The position numbers were made by a program, and so were the translations under genes. Under the pieces are notes generated by a model. The model was not told the DNA's origin, made no database searches, and saw nothing but the letters and a program-made list of their open reading frames with translations. 64,000 bases of DNA, taken from an uncultured Paracoccaceae bacterium (GTDB lineage: Bacteria > Pseudomonadota > Alphaproteobacteria > Rhodobacterales > Rhodobacteraceae). Each line of letters opens with the position of its first letter. The first letter of the stretch is position 1. This document shows positions 56,914-64,000 of this stretch, in pieces. The stretch is taken from the NCBI GenBank assembly GCA_947493745.1, contig CANLSM010000013.1, positions 31,181 through 95,180 on the forward strand. The letters run 5' to 3'.

Positions 56914-57918
56914 ATGGGACGCATTCAACTGAACAAGGTCACGAAGACGTTCGGCGATGTCGAGGTGATCCCTCCGCTGGACCTGACCATCGAGGACGGC
57001 GAGTTCACCGTCTTTGTCGGGCCTTCGGGCTGTGGCAAGTCCACGCTTCTGCGCCTGATCGCGGGGCTTGAGGATATCACCAGCGGCTCGATCGCGATCG
57101 ATGGCAATGATGCCACGGACGTGCCGCCTGCCCGGCGCGGTCTGGCGATGGTTTTCCAGTCCTACGCGCTCTATCCTCATATGAGCGTTCGCAAGAACAT
57201 CGCCTTCCCCTTGCGTATGGCGAAGCTCGATCAGGCCGAGATCGACAAGCGCGTCAACAATGCCGCCTCGGTTCTGAACCTCACTGATTATCTTGATCGC
57301 CGCCCCGGACAATTGTCGGGCGGGCAGCGCCAGAGGGTTGCAATCGGGCGCGCAATCGTCCGCGAGCCGGCGGCGTTTCTGTTTGATGAGCCTCTCTCGA
57401 ACCTTGATGCCGCGCTGCGTGTGGGCATGCGGCTTGAGATCAGTGAGCTTCACAAACGCCTGGCCACGACGATGATCTATGTCACCCACGATCAGGTCGA
57501 GGCGATGACCATGGCGGATCGGATCGTCGTTCTGCGCGCGGGCCACATCGAGCAGGTGGGCAGTCCGCTGGAACTTTACCGTGCACCCAGAAACACCTTC
57601 GTTGCGGGCTTCATCGGATCGCCTAAGATGAATCTCATCGAAGGGGAAGAGGCCGCGAAACACGACGCCCATACCATCGGCATCCGGCCCGAACATATCG
57701 CAGTCTCCGCCGATGAGGGACCCTGGTCCGGTGTCGTGGGCGTGTCCGAGCATCTTGGCTCCGACACCTTCTTCCATATCCATCAAACCGGTCTGGCGGA
57801 AACGATCACCGTTCGGGCCGATGGCGAGGTCAGCTTCAGCCATGGTGACCGGATACATCTGACACCCCGAGCGGATGTTATCCACCGCTTTGACGCAGGG
57901 GGACTGCGGATCGCATGA
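56914..57918 (+). CDS. smoK: Polyol ABC transporter ATP-binding protein (SmoK/MtlK type)
   Basis: 334 residues, MalK-like. Walker A is [14 protein letters not shown], the signature is [15 protein letters not shown], Walker B is [16 protein letters not shown], and the switch is in [13 protein letters not shown]. The C-terminal TOBE-type region ([14 protein letters not shown]) is shorter than MalK's. The stop overlaps the smoS ATG by 4 bases. Confidence 0.93.
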   Translation: MGRIQLNKVTKTFGDVEVIPPLDLTIEDGEFTVFVGPSGCGKSTLLRLIAGLEDITSGSIAIDGNDATDVPPARRGLAMVFQSYALYPHMSVRKNIAFPLRMAKLDQAEIDKRVNNAASVLNLTDYLDRRPGQLSGGQRQRVAIGRAIVREPAAFLFDEPLSNLDAALRVGMRLEISELHKRLATTMIYVTHDQVEAMTMADRIVVLRAGHIEQVGSPLELYRAPRNTFVAGFIGSPKMNLIEGEEAAKHDAHTIGIRPEHIAVSADEGPWSGVVGVSEHLGSDTFFHIHQTGLAETITVRADGEVSFSHGDRIHLTPRADVIHRFDAGGLRIA

Positions 57919-58688
57919 GCCGACTGGCCGGAAAATCTGCCCTGATCACCGGAGCGGCCCGCGGCATCGGACTGGCTTTTGCGAAGGCCTATGCCGCCGA
58001 AGGAGCAAGGGTTGCCCTTGCTGACATCGATGTCGAGCGCGCGCGCCTTGCTGCGGATGAGATCGGTGACATGGCCATTGCGGTCGAAATGGATGTCACC
58101 GATCAGAGCAGCATTGACAGGGCCGTTGCCAAAACGGTGGGCCAACTCGGCCAGATCGACGTCCTGATCAACAATGCCGCGATTTTCAGTGCAGCCCCGA
58201 TTGTCGAGATCGACCGGGCAGACTACCGCCGCGTGTTCGATATCAATGTGGCGGGCACGCTTTTCACGATGCAAGCCGTCGCGAGGCACATGATCGACCG
58301 GGGGATCAGAGGCCGGATCATCAACATGGCCAGTCAGGCCGGCCGTCGGGGGGAGGCTCTTGTGGCCACCTATTGTGCGACCAAGGCGGCAGTGATCTCG
58401 CTCACCCAGTCTGCGGGGCTGAACCTCATCGAGCACGGGATCAATGTGAACGCCATAGCGCCCGGTGTCGTCGACGGCGAGCACTGGGACGGCGTCGACG
58501 CCTTCTTTGCAAAATACGAAGACAAGGCACCGGGACAAAAGAAGAGGGAAGTGGGCGACGCGGTTCCTTTCGGGCGGATGGGCCGGGCGGAGGACCTGAC
58601 TGGCATGGCTATCTTTCTGGCCAGTGACGAGGCTGAATACATCGTCGCTCAATGCTACAACGTGGATGGCGGACAATGGATGAGTTAA
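57915..58688 (+). CDS. smoS: Sorbitol dehydrogenase (short-chain, SmoS type)
   Basis: 257 residues. The NAD-binding motif is TGAARGIG, then INNAAIF and the catalytic set S-Y-K in [23 protein letters not shown]. It oxidises D-sorbitol to fructose and may use galactitol or L-iditol. [18 protein letters not shown] ending ([24 protein letters not shown]) matches SmoS. It is coupled to smoK and overlaps mtlK by 13 bases. Confidence 0.92.
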   Translation: MSRLAGKSALITGAARGIGLAFAKAYAAEGARVALADIDVERARLAADEIGDMAIAVEMDVTDQSSIDRAVAKTVGQLGQIDVLINNAAIFSAAPIVEIDRADYRRVFDINVAGTLFTMQAVARHMIDRGIRGRIINMASQAGRRGEALVATYCATKAAVISLTQSAGLNLIEHGINVNAIAPGVVDGEHWDGVDAFFAKYEDKAPGQKKREVGDAVPFGRMGRAEDLTGMAIFLASDEAEYIVAQCYNVDGGQWMS

Positions 58689-60181
58689 GCAAGAGCGGTC
58701 CGGCCATCCGGCTTTGCGAGGCCAACCTTCCGGCCCTGCCGGACGCGATCAAAAGGCTCGGCTATGACAGGTCCCGGTTGACGCCGGGCATCGTGCATAT
58801 CGGTCTTGGGAATTTTCATCGGGCGCATCAGTCCTGGTATCTCCACAAGCTCATGGAGCAGGGACTGGCACATGACTGGGCCATCATCGGCGCAGGCGTG
58901 CGCCCCGGCGATGCCGTCATGCGTGACCGGTTGCTGGCACAGGACTGCCTGACCACATTGATCGAGCTTGATCCCGAGGCCACATCGGCAGAGATCATCG
59001 GGCCGATGATCGATTTCGTGCCGGTCGAAAGTGGCAATGGTGCCTTGATCCGGGCGATGTCTGACCAGGCGATCAGGATCGTATCCCTGACGGTGACGGA
59101 GGGCGGGTACTATCTTGACGCTGCGGGTGCTTTTGATGCCGCCCATCCCGACATCATCCATGATGCCCGGACCCCCGAAACACCCGGCACGGCCTTCGGT
59201 GCCATGGTCGCGGCTTTGAAGCTGCGACGTGATGCGGGCATTCCGCCGTTTACCGGGCAATGCTGCGACAATCTTCAGGGTAACGGCGCGATCCTGCGTC
59301 AGACCGTTGTGGGGCTGGCGCGGCTCAGCGATCCGGACCTCGCCGACTGGATCGACCGCGAAGTCACCTTCCCGGATGCCATGGTGGACTGCATCGTACC
59401 GGCAACCGGCGAGGCGGAGCTGGCCTGTGCCAGAGACCTCGGTGTCGACGACGCTGTTCCGGTGACGCATGAGAACTATCGGCAATGGGTGATCGAAGAC
59501 GGATTCTGCGCCGGGCGCCCACCCTGGGAAGAGGCTGGCGTGACCATCACCGATGATGTGCACCCGTTCGAAAGCATGAAGATCCGGATCCTCAATGCAG
59601 GTCATCAGGTTCTTGCCAACGTAGGTGAAATCCTCGGCCTTGAAACGATCTCTGACTGTATGGGCGACCGGCAGGTTGCCGCGTTCTTTCGCAAGGTGCA
59701 GGTTGACGCGATCCTGCCCCATGTCGATGCGGTCTCGGGCATGCGTCCTGAAAGCTACCTCGAACTGATCGAACGGCGGTTTGCCAATCCAAAGATCCGC
59801 GACACCACCCGGCGTGTGGCCTTTGACGGGTCGTCGCGTCATCCGGGCTTTGTCCTGCCGATCCTGCGCGAGGCCCTGTCAGCAGGCGGAGATATCGAAG
59901 GGCTTGCCCTTGTCGAGGCGTTCTGGGCACGGATGTGTGCCGGTGCTCGCGAGGATGGAAGCCCCATCGCGCCCAACGATCCTCACTGGTCCGACCTGAC
60001 GGCGGCAGCAGAGGCTGCAAGAACTTCACCCGAGGCGTGGCTGAACCAGACCCAGTTCTACGGCGATCTGGGTCGGGAACCCGCGTTTTCGGCTGCGTTC
60101 TCCCACTGGCTTTCACATATCTGGTCCGAAGGCAGCCGCGTGGCACTGGATGCATATCTCGGACCACCAAAGGGGGGCTGA
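58676..60181 (+). CDS. mtlK: Mannitol 2-dehydrogenase (long-chain polyol dehydrogenase)
   Basis: 501 residues. The NAD motif is IVHIGLGNFHRAHQSWY, CCDNLQGNG follows, and the catalytic lysine, asparagine and histidine are in MKIRILNAGHQVLANVG. It oxidises D-mannitol to fructose (also arabitol to xylulose in some). The ATG at 58676 lies inside the smoS end. It is the last gene of the operon; no fructokinase gene follows, so fructose must be phosphorylated by an enzyme encoded elsewhere. Confidence 0.92.
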   Translation: MDELSKSGPAIRLCEANLPALPDAIKRLGYDRSRLTPGIVHIGLGNFHRAHQSWYLHKLMEQGLAHDWAIIGAGVRPGDAVMRDRLLAQDCLTTLIELDPEATSAEIIGPMIDFVPVESGNGALIRAMSDQAIRIVSLTVTEGGYYLDAAGAFDAAHPDIIHDARTPETPGTAFGAMVAALKLRRDAGIPPFTGQCCDNLQGNGAILRQTVVGLARLSDPDLADWIDREVTFPDAMVDCIVPATGEAELACARDLGVDDAVPVTHENYRQWVIEDGFCAGRPPWEEAGVTITDDVHPFESMKIRILNAGHQVLANVGEILGLETISDCMGDRQVAAFFRKVQVDAILPHVDAVSGMRPESYLELIERRFANPKIRDTTRRVAFDGSSRHPGFVLPILREALSAGGDIEGLALVEAFWARMCAGAREDGSPIAPNDPHWSDLTAAAEAARTSPEAWLNQTQFYGDLGREPAFSAAFSHWLSHIWSEGSRVALDAYLGPPKGG

Positions 60182-60327
60182 TCAGGGGCTCCCGATATTG
60201 TGCTGGTCACATGCGGCTAAATTATTGCCCCTCACCTGCCTTTGCTCTTGATATTTGACCGACTTCCACCCATTTTGCGCCCGCGAAGGGTCACCCCTTC
60301 CGCTGTTGAAACAAGATCGGAGATCAC

Positions 60328-60546
60328 ATGGCCAAGGAAGAACTTCTCGAATTCCCAGGTGTCGTGACCGAGCTTCTGCCGAATGCGACATTCCGGGTAG
60401 AGCTCGAGAACGGCCATGTCATTATTGCGCATACTGCAGGCAAGATGCGGAAAAACCGCATTCGCGTGCTGGCGGGCGACAAGGTTCAGGTAGAGATGAC
60501 GCCCTATGATTTGACCAAGGGTCGGATCAACTATCGCTTCAAGTAA
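60328..60546 (+). CDS. infA: Translation initiation factor IF-1
   Basis: 72 residues, a single S1-like barrel. [53 protein letters not shown] and [13 protein letters not shown] are near-invariant. It binds the 30S A site. A TTGATA (60248-60253) upstream could be the -35, with no convincing -10. Confidence 0.98.
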   Translation: MAKEELLEFPGVVTELLPNATFRVELENGHVIIAHTAGKMRKNRIRVLAGDKVQVEMTPYDLTKGRINYRFK

Positions 60547-60553
60547 GTCTGCA

Positions 60554-61126
60554 ATGCAGCTCATCCTGGCCTCCGCCTCGCCGCGCAGGCGAGAGCTTCT
60601 GGCCCAGATCGGGGTTATCCCCGACGTGATCGAGCCCTCTGACATCGATGAGACGCCTCTGCCTGGCGAGTTGCCGCGGCTCTATGCGGCGCGTCTTGCC
60701 CTTGAGAAGGCTGCTGCATGCGATATCGACGGTCTGGTTCTGGCCGCCGACACCGTCGTGTCGGTTGGCCGCCGGATTCTTGGAAAACCCGAGAATGCAG
60801 ACGAAGCCGCGACTTTTCTCAATCTGCTCTCCGGTCGTCGTCACAAGGTGCTGACCGGTATCGCCCTGCGGCTCGGTGAAACGAAGAGGCACAGGGTTGT
60901 CGAGACAGGCGTTCGCATGAAATCGCTCTCAAGCCCGGAGATCGCGGCCTATCTTCGGTCAGACGAGTGGCGGGGCAAGGCTGGCGGATATGGTATTCAG
61001 GGACTGGCGGCGGCGTTTGTGCCATCCATCAACGGCTCCTATTCCAACGTGGTCGGCCTGCCGCTGAGCGAATGTGCCAGTATGCTCGGAAGCATGGGCT
61101 ATCGGGTGTTCGAGGCCGGGCCATGA
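60554..61126 (+). CDS. maf: Maf nucleotide pyrophosphatase
   Basis: 190 residues. LILASASPRRRELLAQIG is the Maf signature, and LVLAADTVVSVGRRILGKPENADEA holds the catalytic aspartate. It hydrolyses non-canonical or modified nucleotides and has been linked to septum control. It is 7 bases after infA, and its stop overlaps the next ATG. Confidence 0.95.
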   Translation: MQLILASASPRRRELLAQIGVIPDVIEPSDIDETPLPGELPRLYAARLALEKAAACDIDGLVLAADTVVSVGRRILGKPENADEAATFLNLLSGRRHKVLTGIALRLGETKRHRVVETGVRMKSLSSPEIAAYLRSDEWRGKAGGYGIQGLAAAFVPSINGSYSNVVGLPLSECASMLGSMGYRVFEAGP

Positions 61127-62172
61127 AGGGACGCCTGATCGTTATCTCGGAGCTTGCAGGCGGACAGCAGGCGGCTGCACTTCTCGAAGATGGAAGGCTG
61201 TCGGATCTGATTGTCGACCCGCCCGAGGACGACCCGCGCCCGCGTCCCGGTGCGATCTACCGCGCCCGGGTTGATCGTCCGCTGAAAGGTCTTGGCGGTG
61301 CGATCCTGCTGCTGCCAGACGGTCAGACCGGCTTTCTGCGGGAGGCGCGCGGTCTGTCGCAGGGGCAGAGCCTGCTCGTTCAGGTCTCGACCTATGCGGA
61401 GCCTCAGAAGGCGATCCCGTTGACCACGAAACTGCTTTTCAAGAGCCGCTACGTTATCGTCACGCCGGATCGCCCGGGACTGAATATTTCTCGGACGATC
61501 CGCGACGAGGACGAGCGCGACCGCCTGCGGCAGATCATACAGGACAGCCTTGAGGGCGAGGACGCGGCGGGCCTGATCCTGCGCTCGGCCGCTGATGGAG
61601 CATCCGAGGAGGATGTTCTCAAGGACTTTCACGACCAGAGCGAAATCGCGGCAGCGGTTCTGGCCGATGGCGTGACCGGTGCGCCGGAATGCCTGATCGA
61701 TGCGCCGACGGCTTCCTTTGCCGCCTGGCGGGACTGGCCTGATGTCGACGAGGTCATCGAGGCGTCCGGGGCCTTTGAGGACCACGGTATCTGGGATGAG
61801 ATTGACCGGTTGCGCGACAGTCGGATCAGCCTTGGGCGCTCCGGTTCGATTTACGTGGAGCCGACCCGAGCGCTGGTCGCGGTCGATGTGAACACCGGAG
61901 GTGACACATCGCCTGCCGCCGGGATGAAAGCCAACCTCGATGCCGTGCGCGAACTGCCGCGTCAACTGCGGCTGCGAGGCCTGGGCGGCCAGATCGTGAT
62001 CGACGCCGCACCGATGCCCAAGAAGGATCGGCGACAGATCGAGGCGGCGCTCCGAACTGCCCTCAAGGCCGATCCGGTGGATACCAGCATTGTTGGCTGG
62101 ACCCAGTTAGGGCATCTTGAGCTCACCCGAAGACGTGAACGGCCCGCCCTGATGGAGATCCTGCCCAAATGA
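61123..62172 (+). CDS. Ribonuclease E/G family protein (short form)
   Basis: 349 residues, shorter than RNase G (about 490). An S1-like region (AIYRARVDRPLKGLGGAILLLPDGQTGFL, about 44-72) is followed by the catalytic core. The magnesium aspartates are in LVAVDVNTGGD and GQIVIDAAPM. The protein ends after GWTQLGHLELTRRRERPALMEI, so the CPxCxGxG zinc-link that joins two protomers in RNase E/G is absent. ATGA overlap with maf, and 4 bases with yacG. RNA cleavage is likely; the target is not known. Confidence 0.88.
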   Translation: MKGRLIVISELAGGQQAAALLEDGRLSDLIVDPPEDDPRPRPGAIYRARVDRPLKGLGGAILLLPDGQTGFLREARGLSQGQSLLVQVSTYAEPQKAIPLTTKLLFKSRYVIVTPDRPGLNISRTIRDEDERDRLRQIIQDSLEGEDAAGLILRSAADGASEEDVLKDFHDQSEIAAAVLADGVTGAPECLIDAPTASFAAWRDWPDVDEVIEASGAFEDHGIWDEIDRLRDSRISLGRSGSIYVEPTRALVAVDVNTGGDTSPAAGMKANLDAVRELPRQLRLRGLGGQIVIDAAPMPKKDRRQIEAALRTALKADPVDTSIVGWTQLGHLELTRRRERPALMEILPK

Positions 62173-62351
62173 GTTGTCCGATCTGCGAGAAGATATCTGA
62201 TCCGAAATACAGACCATTCTGCTCAAAGCGCTGTGCGGACGTGGATCTGGGCAAATGGCTGACCGGACAATACAGCGTTCCGGCCGCAGACGAGGACAGG
62301 CCTGAAGAGGCTGATCTCCAGACACCTGACACGCACGAAACCCGGCACTGA
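62169..62351 (+). CDS. yacG: DNA gyrase inhibitor YacG
   Basis: 60 residues. The zinc knuckle is CPICEK...FCSKRCADVDLGKWL (Cys 3, 6, 18, 22). It binds GyrB and lowers its activity. Overlaps the RNase gene by 4 bases. Confidence 0.95.
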   Translation: MSCPICEKISDPKYRPFCSKRCADVDLGKWLTGQYSVPAADEDRPEEADLQTPDTHETRH

Positions 62352-62430
62352 GAAAACGGTCAAAAGCCTCTGGACAGCCTCGTGGCGTTGTCCTAGAACG
62401 CCCGGACCCGAAGGCGAAAGCCAGACCCGT

Positions 62431-62505
62431 GCCCGGGTAGCTCAGGGGTAGAGCAGTGGATTGAAAATCCTCGTGTCGGTGGTTCGATTCCGCCCCCGGG
62501 CACCA
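62431..62505 (+). tRNA. tRNA-Phe (GAA)
   Basis: GCCCGGG pairs with CCCGGGC (62431-62437, 62495-62501), D-arm GCTC/GAGC, anticodon loop TTGAAAA (GAA), T-arm GGTGG-TTCGATT-CCGCC, and encoded CCA at 62503-62505. The anticodon stem has a T-T opposition at its second pair. Confidence 0.97.
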
Positions 62506-62703
62506 TTATCACTGATTTCGCTACACTTTTTGACCTCAGAGGGGGCGAATCGACATTGATACCTGCATAGCCCGGTCCGGCCCTATATTGCTGCGGCGAA
62601 ACTAAAATCGCGGCCTTGGGCGAAGAAGCTTCGGGCCTAAGAAGGTGGCGCAACCACGGATCATCGCGTAATGATTGAATAAAACAGGGAGCGGTCGGAA
62701 TCT

Positions 62704-63962
62704 GTGGTAACTGATTTATCAAATGTATTGGATCAAATGCGGTTGCGGTCGCAAAGTGAGTTTGAAAAGGGCGAGTATTTTGAACGCCTCGTGAAGGTCT
62801 TTCTGGAAAACGACGACCTTCAAAGTCAATTCTACGACAAGGTTTGGCATTACCGTGATTGGGCAACTGAACGCGGTCTGCCCGCCAAAGATATTGGTAT
62901 CGATCTCGTTGCGAGCCATGCGGATGGCCCCGGCTTCTGCGCCGTCCAATGCAAGCTTTACGCGCTGGATCACAGCATCCAAAAAACCGATATTGACTCA
63001 TTTGTGTCCGCCGCTTCGACGAAAGACTTCGTAAGCCTTGTTTTGGTGGACACCACTCTTCGCGACCTTAGTCCAAACGCTCAAGTAGTGTTCGATAACG
63101 TCGACCGAGAATACCATCGCATCGCACTGGCTGACCTCGAAAAGAGTCGGATCGATTGGGCGACATATCTTCGCGAAGATCGTGTGGCACTCGCTGAACC
63201 AAAGACGCTACGCGACCACCAATCAAAAGCACTTGAGGCCGTTCGTGCTGGGCTAATGGAGGATGATCGCGGCAAGCTAATTATGGCCTGTGGAACAGGA
63301 AAGACTTTCACGGGCTTGAAGATTGCGGAAAATCTTGCTGGGAAAGGCAAGATCGTCCTCTTAATGGTGCCGTCGCTGGCTTTGATGTCTCAGTCAGTCA
63401 GAGAGTGGAAGAACGATTGTGCCGAAGAGTTCTTGGCTTTCTCGGTTTGCTCTGATGTGAAGGTCGGGAAGCGCCAAAAGACCGGCGATGCCATTCAGTT
63501 CACGGTACACGATCTCGCATTTCCTGCCACAACAGACCCCGCGAGAATAGCGGATCAAGTGGGCGAAGCGGGCAAGGACAAGATGATTGTTGTCTTCTCG
63601 ACGTACCAGTCAATCCAACCATTTCCGAGGCTCAGCAAGCCCACGGGCTTCCTGAATTTGACCCAATCATCTGCGATGAGGCGCACCGCACTACGGGCGC
63701 GACGTTGGCGGGGGAAGATGAAAGCAATTTCGTTCGCATACACTCGAACGAGCATGTGGCGGGCAAAAAGCGTTTATACATGACCGCGACTCCCAAGATC
63801 TTTGGCGAGAACGCCAAGACCAAAGCTCAGATTCACGCAGTTGAACTCGCTTCGATGGACGATGAAGAAAAGTTTGGGAAAATCCTGTTCCATCGTGGCT
63901 TCGCATGGGCTGTCGAGAACAACTGTCCGTTGTCAGGGTTTTTGGAACCAATGGCGGCTTAA
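62704..63962 (+). pseudogene. Nuclease-helicase of the type ISP restriction/defence kind, frameshifted and cut short
   Basis: The N-terminus holds a PD-(D/E)XK-type nuclease: DIGIDLVA (63-70) and AVQCK (80-84). A superfamily 2 helicase follows, with Walker A MACGTGKT (194-201) and STYQSIQ (about 298-304). The frame then breaks at 63616-63620 (CCAACC where CCAAACC would keep it). In the shifted frame the DEAH box IICDEAHRTTGATLAG and YMTATPKIFG continue. The frame ends at 63962 in CPLSGFLEPMAA, which is unlike helicases. The order nuclease, helicase recalls the front half of LlaGI-like enzymes, whose methylase part is missing here. Start GTG at 62704; ATG 62737 is possible. Codon use is more A+T-rich than in neighbours. 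Confidence 0.8.
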
Positions 63963-64000
63963 ACTAAGAGAGAGTTTGGCTCATCTTGTTGGTTTGATTA
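63924..64000. other. Possible foreign junction at the window edge
   Basis: After FAWAVENN the helicase reading stops resembling its family, from TGTCCGTTGTCAGGG at about 63924. The remaining bases hold no ORF and contain AAACT-N7-AGTTT (63961-63977). This could be the end of an inserted element or a deletion join; the window ends too soon to tell. Confidence 0.3.

Noticed and set aside
56089..57885. 598-residue minus-strand open frame opposite smoG/smoK
   Set aside because: Antisense to two clear transporter genes; composition rich in Asp, Arg and His, as expected of a shadow.
62431..62505. T-T opposition in the tRNA-Phe anticodon stem as a sign of a broken tRNA
   Set aside because: All other stems, the loop sequences and CCA are intact, and one such mismatch is tolerated in functional tRNAs.

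Overview
The window looks like chromosomal DNA of a Rhodobacterales (Roseobacter-type) alphaproteobacterium. The evidence is the high G+C, the density of ABC and TRAP uptake systems, a fused MrpA-MrpB antiporter subunit, the smo/mtl polyol operon, a divergent urt/ure locus, and the order infA-maf-RNase E/G-yacG-tRNA-Phe. The assignment rests on gene content and protein style only; no database comparison was possible.

Layout. 1-2155: the end of a probable ATP-dependent DNA ligase, converging on a kynurenine-pathway pair (kynA, which carries a one-base frameshift, and kynU). 2278-4263: a GFA-type thiol protein, a secreted EF-hand protein divergent from an ECF sigma factor, and a small membrane protein. 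4299-10770 (minus): an ABC operon of the spermidine/putrescine type (ATPase, binding protein, two permeases) ending in a hydantoinase/oxoprolinase-family subunit. 11231-14599: a three-gene TRAP transporter. 14672-17947: a sulfotransferase-like gene and two M20 metallohydrolases. 18137-23892: a peptide-type ABC operon in the order D-F-A-B-C. 24019-28202: moaA, an acyl-CoA synthetase, a DUF218 protein and an orphan gene. 28232-36049: a CPA1 antiporter converging on a six-gene Mrp antiporter operon. 36190-41235: a TetR-controlled RND efflux pair. 41263-52484: the urea ABC transporter urtABCDE, divergent from the urease operon ureDABCEFG. 52642-60181: a LacI-type regulator and a sorbitol/mannitol operon. 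60328-62505: housekeeping genes and tRNA-Phe. 62704-64000: a broken nuclease-helicase gene typical of restriction/defence islands, beside the tRNA.

The genes act mainly in capture of organic nitrogen and carbon: urea uptake feeds urease, polyol uptake feeds two dehydrogenases, a peptide importer sits beside two deacylases, and a polyamine-type importer sits with a ring-opening enzyme subunit. Na+/H+ antiport and drug efflux supply homeostasis.

Non-coding structure stands out. A 19-base motif recurs at three convergent gene ends, once as a 76-base inverted repeat. Four of the five binding-protein genes are followed by a strong hairpin before the next operon gene. Three palindromes lie where operators would be expected: a TetR site overlapping a promoter, a LacI-type site, and a dyad upstream of the TRAP operon.
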